DNA from: Thermovibrio guaymasensis
GTDB taxonomy: Bacteria; Aquificota; Aquificia; Desulfurobacteriales; Desulfurobacteriaceae
Assembly: GCF_003633715.1 (NCBI RefSeq)
Contig: NZ_RBIE01000001.1
Coordinates: 547,833-581,330 of the forward strand
Direction of reading: 5' to 3'
DNA: 33,498 nt
Positions 1 to 7,013 of the stretch are shown here, piece by piece (the first letter of the stretch is position 1; each line of letters opens with the position of its first letter). Position numbers and translations under genes: made by a program. The notes under the pieces are model-generated. The model had not been told where the DNA came from. It was given only the letters and a program-made list of their open reading frames with translations, and did no database searches.

Positions 1-472
1 TTGAATTGTAGTAGTAAACGGTCGTAAAGCTGTCTCCGTAGGAAGCTTTCCTTACCCTTTCAACTCTTCTATCCTGGGTTCTTGCCCTCTCCTCAAGCTC
101 CAGCGCAATTTCAATTTTCCTCTCAGTCGGTATCTTTTCAAACTCCTCATCTGCGAGGGGGAATCCTACGTCGTTTTCTGAAGGCGTTGAGAAGACGTAA
201 TCATCAGGCTCGCAGCTTTGGGCGTTGTCCCTTGCACACTCTATTGCAATCCTTACTCCATCTTCTGAAGTGTCGTTTGTATAAGCAAAGCCTAGTTTTC
301 CATCAATTACAACTCTTATTGCTACGCCCTTCCTTTGGGAGCTCTTTAACTTCTCAACAGCTCCGTCTTTCACCTCGACGGTTGTTCCTTCCCCTAAGAG
401 GGCGTAGATATCGTACTTCTCAACCCCTAGCTTCTTAAGGATACTTGATGCTTTTTCTATTAGTTCAACCAT
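1..472 (-). CDS. pmbA: PmbA/TldE-family metalloprotease-like protein, partial (C-terminus beyond window)
   Basis: The reading frame opens with ATG at 472 and runs off the left edge, giving about 157 N-terminal residues (MVELIEKASSILKKLG...). The segment has the usual N-terminal pattern of PmbA/TldE: an amphipathic opening helix, a strand reading GTTVEVKDGAVEKLKSS, then KGVAIRVVIDGKLGFAYTND. In the family, TldD and TldE (PmbA) form a heterodimeric periplasm-independent cytosolic metallopeptidase that trims unfolded or modified peptides; TldE is the partner without the metal site. A good ribosome site (AGAGGTG) lies a few bases upstream. It sits 18 bp after thyX and probably shares its transcript. 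TldD itself is the main alternative, but the N-terminal motif order fits PmbA better. The metal-binding region, if any, is outside the window. Confidence 0.82.
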   Translation of the reverse strand, partial: MVELIEKASSILKKLGVEKYDIYALLGEGTTVEVKDGAVEKLKSSQRKGVAIRVVIDGKLGFAYTNDTSEDGVRIAIECARDNAQSCEPDDYVFSTPSENDVGFPLADEEFEKIPTERKIEIALELEERARTQDRRVERVRKASYGDSFTTVYYYNS

Positions 473-490
473 TGTTTCACCTCTTTTTAG

Positions 491-1084
491 TTATTTTAGA
501 TTAGCAAAGAACTTCCTTACCTGCTCAGGTTTTCCGCAGCTCTTTTTTCCCTCTGTACAGTAACCTAGGTAGTAGCAGTTAGGACCTACGTTATTAAACA
601 AGTTTGGGAAATTATTCCTTAGAATCCTGAGAATTTCTATTGCCATTTCCCTTATCTCCCACTGGGCCCTTGAGCAGGTTCTGAGCCTTAAGAAGTGAAC
701 GAGTTCTTCTCCGTTCATCGTGAAGACAATTCTTGTTGTACAGGCGTTTGGGAGTACAAATCTGGCATCCTCTTTCGGTACTCCTTTTTCTACCAGTTTT
801 TCGTAGAACTTCCCTATGAGCTCCATTAGATCTTTAAAGGAGACTTCCTCATTATTAACTTCTACCTTAACTCCTTTAACGCTTTCAGGCTCTACGTATG
901 GGAATTTCCTCATTGCAACGTACCTTTGGGACTGCTGGCTGTAGGAAGCCGGTCTGTGGCGAACGAGCTGGTGGGAACATGCCCTTGAGATTCCATCAAC
1001 GAGAAAAGTAAACCAGGAGTGGCGAAGGGCTTCCTCCCTTCTTTCAAGCTTAGAAACACTTGAAGATAGAAGGAGAACTTCCAA
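491..1084 (-). CDS. thyX: Flavin-dependent thymidylate synthase ThyX, N-terminally short
   Basis: Converts dUMP to dTMP using FAD, NADPH and methylene-tetrahydrofolate. The diagnostic ThyX signature RHRx7S is present (R42-H43-R44 to S52, within RHRPASYSQQSQR), as are the C-terminal family block LRTCSRAQWEIR and a Cys-rich tail (GPNCYYLGYC...SCG). The frame starts at TTG with GGAGG eight bases upstream; an in-frame stop lies just 5' and no ATG is available. At 197 residues it is short. In the Thermotoga maritima enzyme RHR is at about 78-80, so roughly 36 N-terminal residues are missing, including most of the conserved GHxTPxEH segment (here ERREEALRH). The other two frames upstream do not encode the missing part, so this is not a simple frameshift. 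It follows the dCMP deaminase by 43 bp, a fitting pathway partner. Activity is uncertain. Confidence 0.9.
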   Translation of the reverse strand: MEVLLLSSSVSKLERREEALRHSWFTFLVDGISRACSHQLVRHRPASYSQQSQRYVAMRKFPYVEPESVKGVKVEVNNEEVSFKDLMELIGKFYEKLVEKGVPKEDARFVLPNACTTRIVFTMNGEELVHFLRLRTCSRAQWEIREMAIEILRILRNNFPNLFNNVGPNCYYLGYCTEGKKSCGKPEQVRKFFANLK

Positions 1085-1127
1085 GAGGAGAACCTCCGAA
1101 TTTTTACTTGCAGACGGAAATTATAAT

Positions 1128-1580
1128 TTATTTTTCTTCTTGAAACTGAATTAGTGGAAGATTTGCCTCTTTCGCTATTTCCTTTGCAAGCCAATCGGGA
1201 TAGCCTTCTTTGTAGATTACCTTTTCAACTCCCGCATTTATCAACATCTTTACGCACAGCGAACAGGGACAGTGAGTACAGTAGAGAACGCTATCCTTCG
1301 TTGATACTCCGTGTAGGGCAGCCTGGATTATCGCGTTCTGTTCAGCATGGAGGCCTCTACAGAGCTCGTGCCTCTGGCCGCTCGGAACTCCCAACTTCTC
1401 CCTTAAGCAGCCAACCTCTTCAGGGTGTTTAAGGCCTGATGGAGGACCGTTGTATCCGGTAGCTATTATCCTTTTATCCTTAACCAGTACAGCTCCTACT
1501 TTCCTCCTTAAGCAAGTAGAACGGGTAGAGACCATCTGGGCGATAGACATGAAGTACTCGTCCCAGGATGGCCTTGGCAA
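1128..1580 (-). CDS. dCMP deaminase (ComEB-like cytidine/deoxycytidylate deaminase)
   Basis: A 150-residue zinc-dependent deaminase expected to convert dCMP to dUMP. The zinc site is complete: HAEQNAI with H78 and catalytic E80, and PCSLC with C106 and C109. The opening RPSWDEYFM is typical for the dCMP deaminase/ComEB group and supports the TTG start at 1580, which is preceded at seven to eight bases by GGAGG. The next ATG would cut into this conserved block. The gene begins directly after the stop of the 43-residue membrane protein and precedes thyX by 43 bp. Together with ThyX this makes a two-step route to dTMP. Size and motifs match the family closely; riboflavin-type or tRNA deaminases are less likely. 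Confidence 0.92.
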   Translation of the reverse strand: MPRPSWDEYFMSIAQMVSTRSTCLRRKVGAVLVKDKRIIATGYNGPPSGLKHPEEVGCLREKLGVPSGQRHELCRGLHAEQNAIIQAALHGVSTKDSVLYCTHCPCSLCVKMLINAGVEKVIYKEGYPDWLAKEIAKEANLPLIQFQEEK

Positions 1581-1712
1581 CTAGTGTCCTCCGAGGATGT
1601 GGTGATAAGCCGTGCTAATGAGGGTAATGAACATAATTATGTAGAGGATAATTTCAACGGAGGCTATCCACTTTCTAAATCCGAAAATCGTTTTAAGGGC
1701 TTTGCTTGCCAT
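1581..1712 (-). CDS. 43-residue membrane micro-protein, last gene of the cytochrome operon
   Basis: A short frame with ATG at 1712 and TAG at 1581-1583, preceded by a strong ribosome site (GGAGGGAAG). The product opens MASKALKTIFGFRKWIASVE, continues with one hydrophobic helix (about residues 19-36, IEIILYIIMFITLIST-like) and ends in a His-rich tail AYHHILGGH. No known family is recognised. It follows the 49-residue membrane protein with the ribosome site embedded around that gene's stop, and precedes the dCMP deaminase with no gap. The coupling and codon style support a real gene. It may be a small subunit that stabilises the membrane cytochromes, but that is inference from position only. 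Confidence 0.7.
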   Translation of the reverse strand: MASKALKTIFGFRKWIASVEIILYIIMFITLISTAYHHILGGH

Positions 1713-1721
1713 CTTCCCTCC

Positions 1722-1871
1722 CTACAGCCACATAAAGAAGGATTCTGAGTACCAGTGAACAAACTTAACGAACCAAACTCCCAGAATCGGAAGGAGGAGT
1801 ATTGCTAAGGTTGCTGCAAGTACTATCCATGCTTCCTTTTCTATGTCCCTTGAACTAACTTCCCTTGCCAT
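1722..1871 (-). CDS. 49-residue single-helix membrane protein in the cytochrome operon
   Basis: A short frame with ATG at 1871 and TAG at 1722-1724. GGAGG lies eight bases before the ATG, which decides the start. The protein has a charged N-terminus (MAREVSSRDIEKEAW), one transmembrane helix of about 20 residues (VLAATLAILLLPILGVWFV) and an aromatic C-terminus (HWYSESFFMWL). Charge distribution suggests the N-terminus stays in the cytoplasm. It starts 12 bp after the 24-heme cytochrome gene and is followed within 9 bp by a second membrane micro-protein. No family is recognised. Small single-helix subunits are common partners of membrane cytochrome complexes, so an accessory role is plausible but unproven. 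Confidence 0.72.
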   Translation of the reverse strand: MAREVSSRDIEKEAWIVLAATLAILLLPILGVWFVKFVHWYSESFFMWL

Positions 1872-1883
1872 TTCTTAAACCTC

Positions 1884-4556
1884 CTATTTGTAAGAGGGCT
1901 TTTCACTGTGGACCTTTTCCGTGTGGAAGAGTTTGTACCTATATAGGGCATCAAGGCCGTGACAGTCTACACAGATACTTCCCTTTAGGTCTCTATTTCT
2001 CAAGAAGCTGTTGAGTGCGTTGCCCTCAACCGGTTTCCTTGGAGCCTTCTCCTGCCACTTGCTCCAGATGTGCGGTTCGTGGCAGGTTTCACAAGCGATC
2101 TCTCCACCGATACTTACTCTTTTACCATTTTGTGTAAATATAGGCCAGTCTCCTGCCCTTCCAGGCCTATCAAGGTTTTTAACTATCACGTCCTTCTTCG
2201 GGTGGTAGTACTCAGTTACTACTTTCTCTTTAGCTGTACCTTCTTTTGAATGGCAGGTTAGACAGTAGTTTGACATCCTGTTATCCGTTATTTCCTTAAC
2301 CTTAAAGGCCCAGAGTAAGTCATCTTCAGCCCTGTGGGGAACGTGGCACGCAGAACATACGCCGTCCTTTAGAACCTCTTTACCTAACGAGTTCTTAAAG
2401 TTTTTCTTAACGACTCTCATGTCGTGGTCGGTTCCAATTACCTTAGACTGTTGGGTGTGGCATGAAGTACACAGAGGGCTGTCTCCCTCAACAACGTATC
2501 TGATTAACCTTTTCCTGTCTGCTCCGTTGTGGGGTTCGTGGCAAGTTCCACAGTCAAAGACTCCAATTTCTCCCTTCTTAGCCGGATGGCCTGTCATCTG
2601 GTTTATTATGGGGAGTTTGGAGTTTTCAATCATTTTAATGTTCTTCTCGGTAACTTCTTTTCCTATTGGGTGAGAGTGCTCTCCTATTAGAGCCTTCTCT
2701 GCCATCTTCCCTTTTGCGTGGCAGGAGAAGCAGAGTTTCTCTCCTATAGTTTTACCTCTAGACGGTTTTCTGGCCCATAGGACTTTAAACTCTGGGTTGT
2801 GAGGCGTATGGCAAGCGGAGCACTTACCGTTCTTAGTAAGTTTCTCCTTTTCCTCCTTACTTAAATTAACGTTCGGATTGTTGAGTACATCGTGAGGAGT
2901 TCCATCAAGGCTCTGGTCTGTGTGGCAGGTTAAACAGAGCTTAGAATCATTCCTAACAGGAATTCTTAGTAGTTCTTCTTTGTGGGTATGGGGATCGTGG
3001 CATGTAGCACAGGAGATCTTCTTTCCAGGTAGTTTGTTAGTTGGGTTATCTACTCCAACTGGGTGCTCGTTGAACACAGATTGTTTGACCTTGTGTTTTG
3101 CCATTCCTTCAGGATCGTGACATGCTAAACAGAAACCGTCAACCGGAGGTTCCATAGGAGAAATCTCACCATAAACGACCCTTGATAGGTAACCTCCTTT
3201 TGCCTTGTGGACGTTATGGCAAGCGCCACAGTCTCCCTTTTTCCACTTCTTCTTGTCTATTTCTCCGTGGGGACCTTCCTTAACTTCTGCTTCTTCCTTA
3301 TGACACGTGTAACAAAGTTCTAGCTTTTCTTTCCTTAAAAACTTGCCTTTAGGTTTTTTGTCAAATGAGTGGTGAGGGTCGTGACATGTAGTACAGGAGA
3401 GTTTCCCATCAGGTAGGGGAAGGTGAACTTTCTCTTTTACCCCCTTTCCTGTTGAGTGAGTTAGTGTTCCAACGTCCGGAACCTCTTTTCCGTTTACCGT
3501 ACTCTGCGGGTAGTGACAGGATAGGCAGAGGATATCGTCTCTTCCCCCTGCCTCAATTATTGAAGCGTAGTCGTAGGCTTCTTCCGGTATTGTTCTGCTC
3601 CACAGGTTTTTACCTTTGGCCTTGTGGGGAGTGTGACAGCTCTTACAAGAATTGCCGGCTATGTTGTGTTTCGTTTTGTTTACCCACTTCTGGTCGGTGT
3701 GGCATAGGATACAGAGCTCTTTCTCAGGAATGACTACTAGGTGTTTATTCTCCTCTCTATGGACCTTGTGGCAAGTCATACACTCAACGCTCTTTGTAAT
3801 AGCCTTCTTCTCTTTAAATAGGGCAACGTCTGCACCTTTCGGAAACTTCTTATGTATAGGGTGGTTCCTGAAGTTTGGATGTTCCTTTGAGTTAACGTTC
3901 TCCATGTGGCAGACTGAACAAAGGTTTGAGTTATCTATCCTTTCAATTAGGGCCTTCTCTGCCTTACCCTTGTGGGCTGAGTGGCAGGATTCACAGGTAA
4001 CTTCATTCTCTTTTGTTAACTTTCCACCTAAGTTTTTAACTTTCTCTGCAACTTCCAGTTTGATTTTGTTATTCGTATCCTCAAGGATTGGATGGTTAAT
4101 ACCGTGTTCGGAGTTTTCCTTGTGGCAAGCTATACAGAGAGCTGAGTTTACGTTTGGTTTCCTCATGAAGGTATAGTCAAGTTTTTTCTCACTTCCGGTC
4201 TCTGTGTGAGGGGTGTGGCACGTTCCACAGTAAAGTTTTCCCTTTTTAAGTGGAAAACCTTTAGGTATTTTAAAGTCTTCAGGTACTTCTTTATCTACAG
4301 GGTGTGAAAAGTGGTTAAATCCTAAGAAGGTGAGCCTATCATCAGCCATTGAGCCGTCGTGACAGGATAGGCACATGAGTTTATCTGTTGCCGTTAAGGA
4401 TTGCCTGGTAAGGAGTTTTGGAGACTTTAATTTAGCTTCAAGAAGCCAGTTTTCGTGGCAGATAAGACACTCCTTTTTCATACTCTTTTTGAGCTTTGCT
4501 TCTGCCGTGTTTGTAACAGCCAGTATAGTTAGGAGGACTACGAGTGATTTCCTCAT
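1884..4556 (-). CDS. Secreted 24-heme c-type cytochrome built of paired CXXCH modules
   Basis: An 890-residue protein with a Sec signal peptide (MRKSLVVLLTILAVTNTAEA) and 24 CXXCH sites, the first at residue 30. From the third site onward the sites alternate: odd-numbered ones read CXXCHxxH (for example CGTCHTPH, CTTCHDPH, CATCHDPH, CETCHEPH), while even-numbered ones lack that second His (CIACHKEN, CILCHTDQ, CLTCHTDQ). This is the doubled-CXXCH pattern (paired_CXXCH family), repeated about 11 times. No enzymatic domain is visible, so the likely role is long-range electron transfer in the periplasm or at the cell surface. The ATG overlaps the stop of the propeller gene as TAATG. No transmembrane anchor or lipobox is present. 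The acceptor cannot be deduced from sequence. Confidence 0.93.
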   Translation of the reverse strand: MRKSLVVLLTILAVTNTAEAKLKKSMKKECLICHENWLLEAKLKSPKLLTRQSLTATDKLMCLSCHDGSMADDRLTFLGFNHFSHPVDKEVPEDFKIPKGFPLKKGKLYCGTCHTPHTETGSEKKLDYTFMRKPNVNSALCIACHKENSEHGINHPILEDTNNKIKLEVAEKVKNLGGKLTKENEVTCESCHSAHKGKAEKALIERIDNSNLCSVCHMENVNSKEHPNFRNHPIHKKFPKGADVALFKEKKAITKSVECMTCHKVHREENKHLVVIPEKELCILCHTDQKWVNKTKHNIAGNSCKSCHTPHKAKGKNLWSRTIPEEAYDYASIIEAGGRDDILCLSCHYPQSTVNGKEVPDVGTLTHSTGKGVKEKVHLPLPDGKLSCTTCHDPHHSFDKKPKGKFLRKEKLELCYTCHKEEAEVKEGPHGEIDKKKWKKGDCGACHNVHKAKGGYLSRVVYGEISPMEPPVDGFCLACHDPEGMAKHKVKQSVFNEHPVGVDNPTNKLPGKKISCATCHDPHTHKEELLRIPVRNDSKLCLTCHTDQSLDGTPHDVLNNPNVNLSKEEKEKLTKNGKCSACHTPHNPEFKVLWARKPSRGKTIGEKLCFSCHAKGKMAEKALIGEHSHPIGKEVTEKNIKMIENSKLPIINQMTGHPAKKGEIGVFDCGTCHEPHNGADRKRLIRYVVEGDSPLCTSCHTQQSKVIGTDHDMRVVKKNFKNSLGKEVLKDGVCSACHVPHRAEDDLLWAFKVKEITDNRMSNYCLTCHSKEGTAKEKVVTEYYHPKKDVIVKNLDRPGRAGDWPIFTQNGKRVSIGGEIACETCHEPHIWSKWQEKAPRKPVEGNALNSFLRNRDLKGSICVDCHGLDALYRYKLFHTEKVHSEKPSYK

Positions 4557-5359
4557 TACTTGTCTCCTTGGACTCTAAATATGGATATCCTGTTTTTCAG
4601 GGGTTCTAGAACAAACACTTCACCATCATAACAGGCTAGAGCTGTTGGATAGTAGAGTCCCTTTGCAATGACTTTCTCAAAGCCTCCGTAGACGTCAAAG
4701 AGCTGAACTGCTCCGGTTATTCCGTCGGAGACAGCAACCTTTCCATTTCCGCAGTAGGCCACTCCCTTTGGCCTGAAGAGGTCTCCTTCCTCTATTCCAA
4801 AAACCCCGAAACTTCTAATGAACTTTCCATCCTTATCAAATTCCTGGATTCTGGCATTTACGCTGTCAACTACAAAGAGGGTGTTCTTTGCTGAGTCAGT
4901 AAGGAATACTCCAACGAAGTTGCCAGGGGCACTTCCCTTTCCTCCGAATCTACCTAAGAGCTTTCCGTCTGTTGAGTAAACGTCAACGCTTTCAAATTCA
5001 CCGTTTGTTATGAAAAGCTTTCCGTATAGCTTCTCTACATCTATCGGCCTTCCCTCTACTTTAAAACTCTTCTCTAGGTTTCCAAACTCATCAAGGATGT
5101 ATACCCTTCCCTTCTGGCTTACAACGTAGAGGAGTCCATCTGAAGCGTCAATTCCGTAAGGGCTATCAACCTTTATGTTGGTAAGGAAATTTCCGTACAA
5201 GTCGTAAACTTCTATTCTGTTGTTGAGGCCGTCTACTACGTAGAGCTTACCGTTAGAAACGGCAATGTCTGAAGGGAACTTCCAGTTTCCCTTTATCTCC
5301 TGACCTAACGCCGGTACTGAAAATAGTAAGAGGAAAATCGCTATGAGGAAACCTCTCAT
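4556..5359 (-). CDS. Secreted NHL-repeat (six-bladed) beta-propeller protein
   Basis: A protein of about 267 residues with a signal peptide (MRGFLIAIFLLLFSVPALGQE) followed by five to six NHL-type blades, each with a pattern like G-x-L-Y-V-V-D-x-x-N-N-R-I and F-x-x-D-G-K-x-x-x-x-F-G. The last blade ends KNRISIFRV. A longer frame begins at GTG (5368), but AGGAG is ideally spaced (8 bases) from the ATG at 5359, which also gives the cleaner signal peptide. It lies between a triheme cytochrome and the 24-heme cytochrome, with its stop overlapping the next start by one base. NHL propellers bind proteins or ligands and have no redox group of their own; here it may act as a scaffold or cap for extracellular cytochromes. 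That role is inferred from context. Confidence 0.85.
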   Translation of the reverse strand: MRGFLIAIFLLLFSVPALGQEIKGNWKFPSDIAVSNGKLYVVDGLNNRIEVYDLYGNFLTNIKVDSPYGIDASDGLLYVVSQKGRVYILDEFGNLEKSFKVEGRPIDVEKLYGKLFITNGEFESVDVYSTDGKLLGRFGGKGSAPGNFVGVFLTDSAKNTLFVVDSVNARIQEFDKDGKFIRSFGVFGIEEGDLFRPKGVAYCGNGKVAVSDGITGAVQLFDVYGGFEKVIAKGLYYPTALACYDGEVFVLEPLKNRISIFRVQGDK

Positions 5360-5370
5360 TCCCATCACTC

Positions 5371-6081
5371 CTACCAGATAAATTTAGGAAAGTGTAAAGT
5401 TTCGTACTCTTTTAGACCTTTAACAATTTCGTTCTCTTCAAGGTCTTTTACCCTTTCAGGGCTGAATCCAAGTTCTCTGAAGTCAAGCTTTCCGTTTTCC
5501 TTGTGGCAGTCTTCACACTTTAGGGCTTCCTTTGTTAGTGAGTTGTGCATCTTTGCAACTGCTCTTTCATCCTTTAGAAGATCTTCGTTTCCCTTTAGGG
5601 GGAGCTCTACAGGTGTGCCTTCATAAATCGGAACTATTTTTGCCTGGCTGTTCTGTCCCGATAGCATAACTCTATCACCGACCTTTACGTACTTAAGGCC
5701 GTAAAAATCTCCACTGTCAAGGACGACAACTTTCCCATTTTTGATTTCAGCCCACTTGTAGGTTAAACCTTCCTTCACAAAGTGGCACACGTTGCAGCTC
5801 ATGAAAGTTCCGTGAGCGTTATAAAAAGGAGCGTACTTACTGTCCTTTTTGTGAGCTGCAAAGGTATGGCATGCACTACAAACGTCGTTCATCTCGTATT
5901 TGTAAGAGTTAGGAGAGTGGAAAGGTTTGGGATACTCCTTCAGGTTTGGTAGTTCAGGCCTTTCCATCTCCTTTATTTTCTCTCCCCACTTTGCAGAGTC
6001 TGTTGCTGGAGCCTCAAGGAGAGGATTACCTCCAGCAACGGCCGTGACGGGTATTATTAGGGCTATTAGAAGTTTCCTCAT
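5371..6081 (-). CDS. Periplasmic triheme c-type cytochrome
   Basis: A 236-residue protein with a signal peptide (MRKLLIALIIPVTAVAGG) and three CXXCH sites: CSACH and CNVCH in the first half and CEDCH near the C-terminus. Between them lies about 85 residues of haem-free sequence, rich in beta-type patterns (KVVVLDSGDFYGLKYVKVGDRVMLSG), which suggests a small folded insert. The C-terminal stretch KCEDCH...GKLDFRELGF resembles segments seen in cytochromes that accompany membrane b-type cytochromes. The ATG overlaps the stop of the b561 gene as TAATG, so the two are translationally coupled. It is probably an extracytoplasmic subunit or immediate electron acceptor of the b-type cytochrome. No named family is recognised with certainty. 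Confidence 0.85.
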   Translation of the reverse strand: MRKLLIALIIPVTAVAGGNPLLEAPATDSAKWGEKIKEMERPELPNLKEYPKPFHSPNSYKYEMNDVCSACHTFAAHKKDSKYAPFYNAHGTFMSCNVCHFVKEGLTYKWAEIKNGKVVVLDSGDFYGLKYVKVGDRVMLSGQNSQAKIVPIYEGTPVELPLKGNEDLLKDERAVAKMHNSLTKEALKCEDCHKENGKLDFRELGFSPERVKDLEENEIVKGLKEYETLHFPKFIW

Positions 6082-7013
6082 TACGCTTTCCCTCCTTCAA
6101 CTTCCTTCTCAAGAAGGTGGTGAGCATATTCGTGCATCCTCTTTATCATCTCCTCTTCAGGAAGTTTCTCCACCTCCAAGACGAACTGATACCTCTCCTT
6201 TAGGAATGGGTATTTCTCAAGTAGGTGAGGCTCATTCTCTGCAACTGCTTTGATAATTCTCCTGTAGCTCCTCGGCCTTTCCTCAATCCACTCAACTTCT
6301 GAGGCTGTTCCCGTAAGCCAGATCCAGTCCATAGGGAACTTGTTCGGTCCGTAGTGGACTATGTACATGTGTACAAGGGCAATCCAACCAAGGGCTAACA
6401 CCGCTTCGTCCGAGTGCATAAGGTAAGCAATTTGAATCGTTTCAGGTGGTAGACCTAGGTAACCTGTAAATACCTCCGGAAGCCACAGCATCCATCCTGT
6501 AATACCGATTGCCAGCATACCCCAGCCAACTGCCCAGAAGTCAAACTTGTCAACCCAGATGTACTCGTCCCAGTCAGGGGGTACTTTCCTAAAACCGAGG
6601 AGGTATTTTATGTAGTGAACAAAGGTAATGTCTGACGGGCCGGGAACTATTTTGAAGTATCCGAAGAAGTCCTTCTTTGCTAAGTCCCAGTTAGCTAATA
6701 AGATGAGAATCATGTATACAACAGTTAGAAGGAAGTCTGAAAACATTATGAAACCGGAAATCCTGTGAATTGTCATCTCACCACTTATTCCGCCGAGGAG
6801 TTCTATGAGGGGCTTTGCCCACTCAAGCTCGTAGAACTTTATTGGATATCCGGTAATAATCTGCCAGATAAAGGTTGAGAAGATTCCTACGTGGAGCAGC
6901 CTTTGGAAGAGAGTAAACTTCTGTATCATTATCTTCTCACCGTCAACGATGAGAAGCTTATCCTGTTCTGCCCTTATCCTGAATCTTCTTTTGAAAGCCT
7001 CCCAGAGTCCCAT
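6081..7013 (-). CDS. Cytochrome b561/formate-dehydrogenase-gamma-like membrane subunit
   Basis: A 310-residue integral membrane protein with four main hydrophobic helices at about residues 36-58, 80-107, 160-180 and 200-225. Histidines in or near them (H41, H83, H200, H215, H220) are suitable ligands for two b-type haems. The sequence resembles the b561/gamma subunits that exchange electrons between quinol and periplasmic partners. It has no signal peptide and a hydrophilic C-terminal tail of about 80 residues. Its start overlaps the stop of the membrane-anchored multihaem cytochrome gene (TAATG), and its own stop overlaps the triheme cytochrome start. The trio most likely forms an inner-membrane quinol oxidase or reductase. 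Direction of electron flow is unknown. Confidence 0.88.
   Translation of the reverse strand: MGLWEAFKRRFRIRAEQDKLLIVDGEKIMIQKFTLFQRLLHVGIFSTFIWQIITGYPIKFYELEWAKPLIELLGGISGEMTIHRISGFIMFSDFLLTVVYMILILLANWDLAKKDFFGYFKIVPGPSDITFVHYIKYLLGFRKVPPDWDEYIWVDKFDFWAVGWGMLAIGITGWMLWLPEVFTGYLGLPPETIQIAYLMHSDEAVLALGWIALVHMYIVHYGPNKFPMDWIWLTGTASEVEWIEERPRSYRRIIKAVAENEPHLLEKYPFLKERYQFVLEVEKLPEEEMIKRMHEYAHHLLEKEVEGGKA

Noticed and set aside
82-438. 118-residue plus-strand frame at the left edge
   Set aside because: Antisense to the pmbA-like gene that runs off the edge; no ribosome site and low-complexity Leu/Arg/Ser composition.
910-1194. 94-residue minus-strand frame between thyX and the dCMP deaminase, considered as the missing N-terminus of ThyX
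   Set aside because: Its translation has no similarity to a ThyX N-terminus and it overlaps the deaminase end; no single frameshift would restore the motif.
3652-4176. 174-residue open frame on the plus strand inside the 24-haem cytochrome gene (and similar frames at 2419-2673, 2920-3120, 3452-3733)
   Set aside because: These are antisense shadows: the repeated CXXCH codons read on the other strand as W-Q/S-containing repeats without stops. They have no ribosome sites and no recognisable fold.
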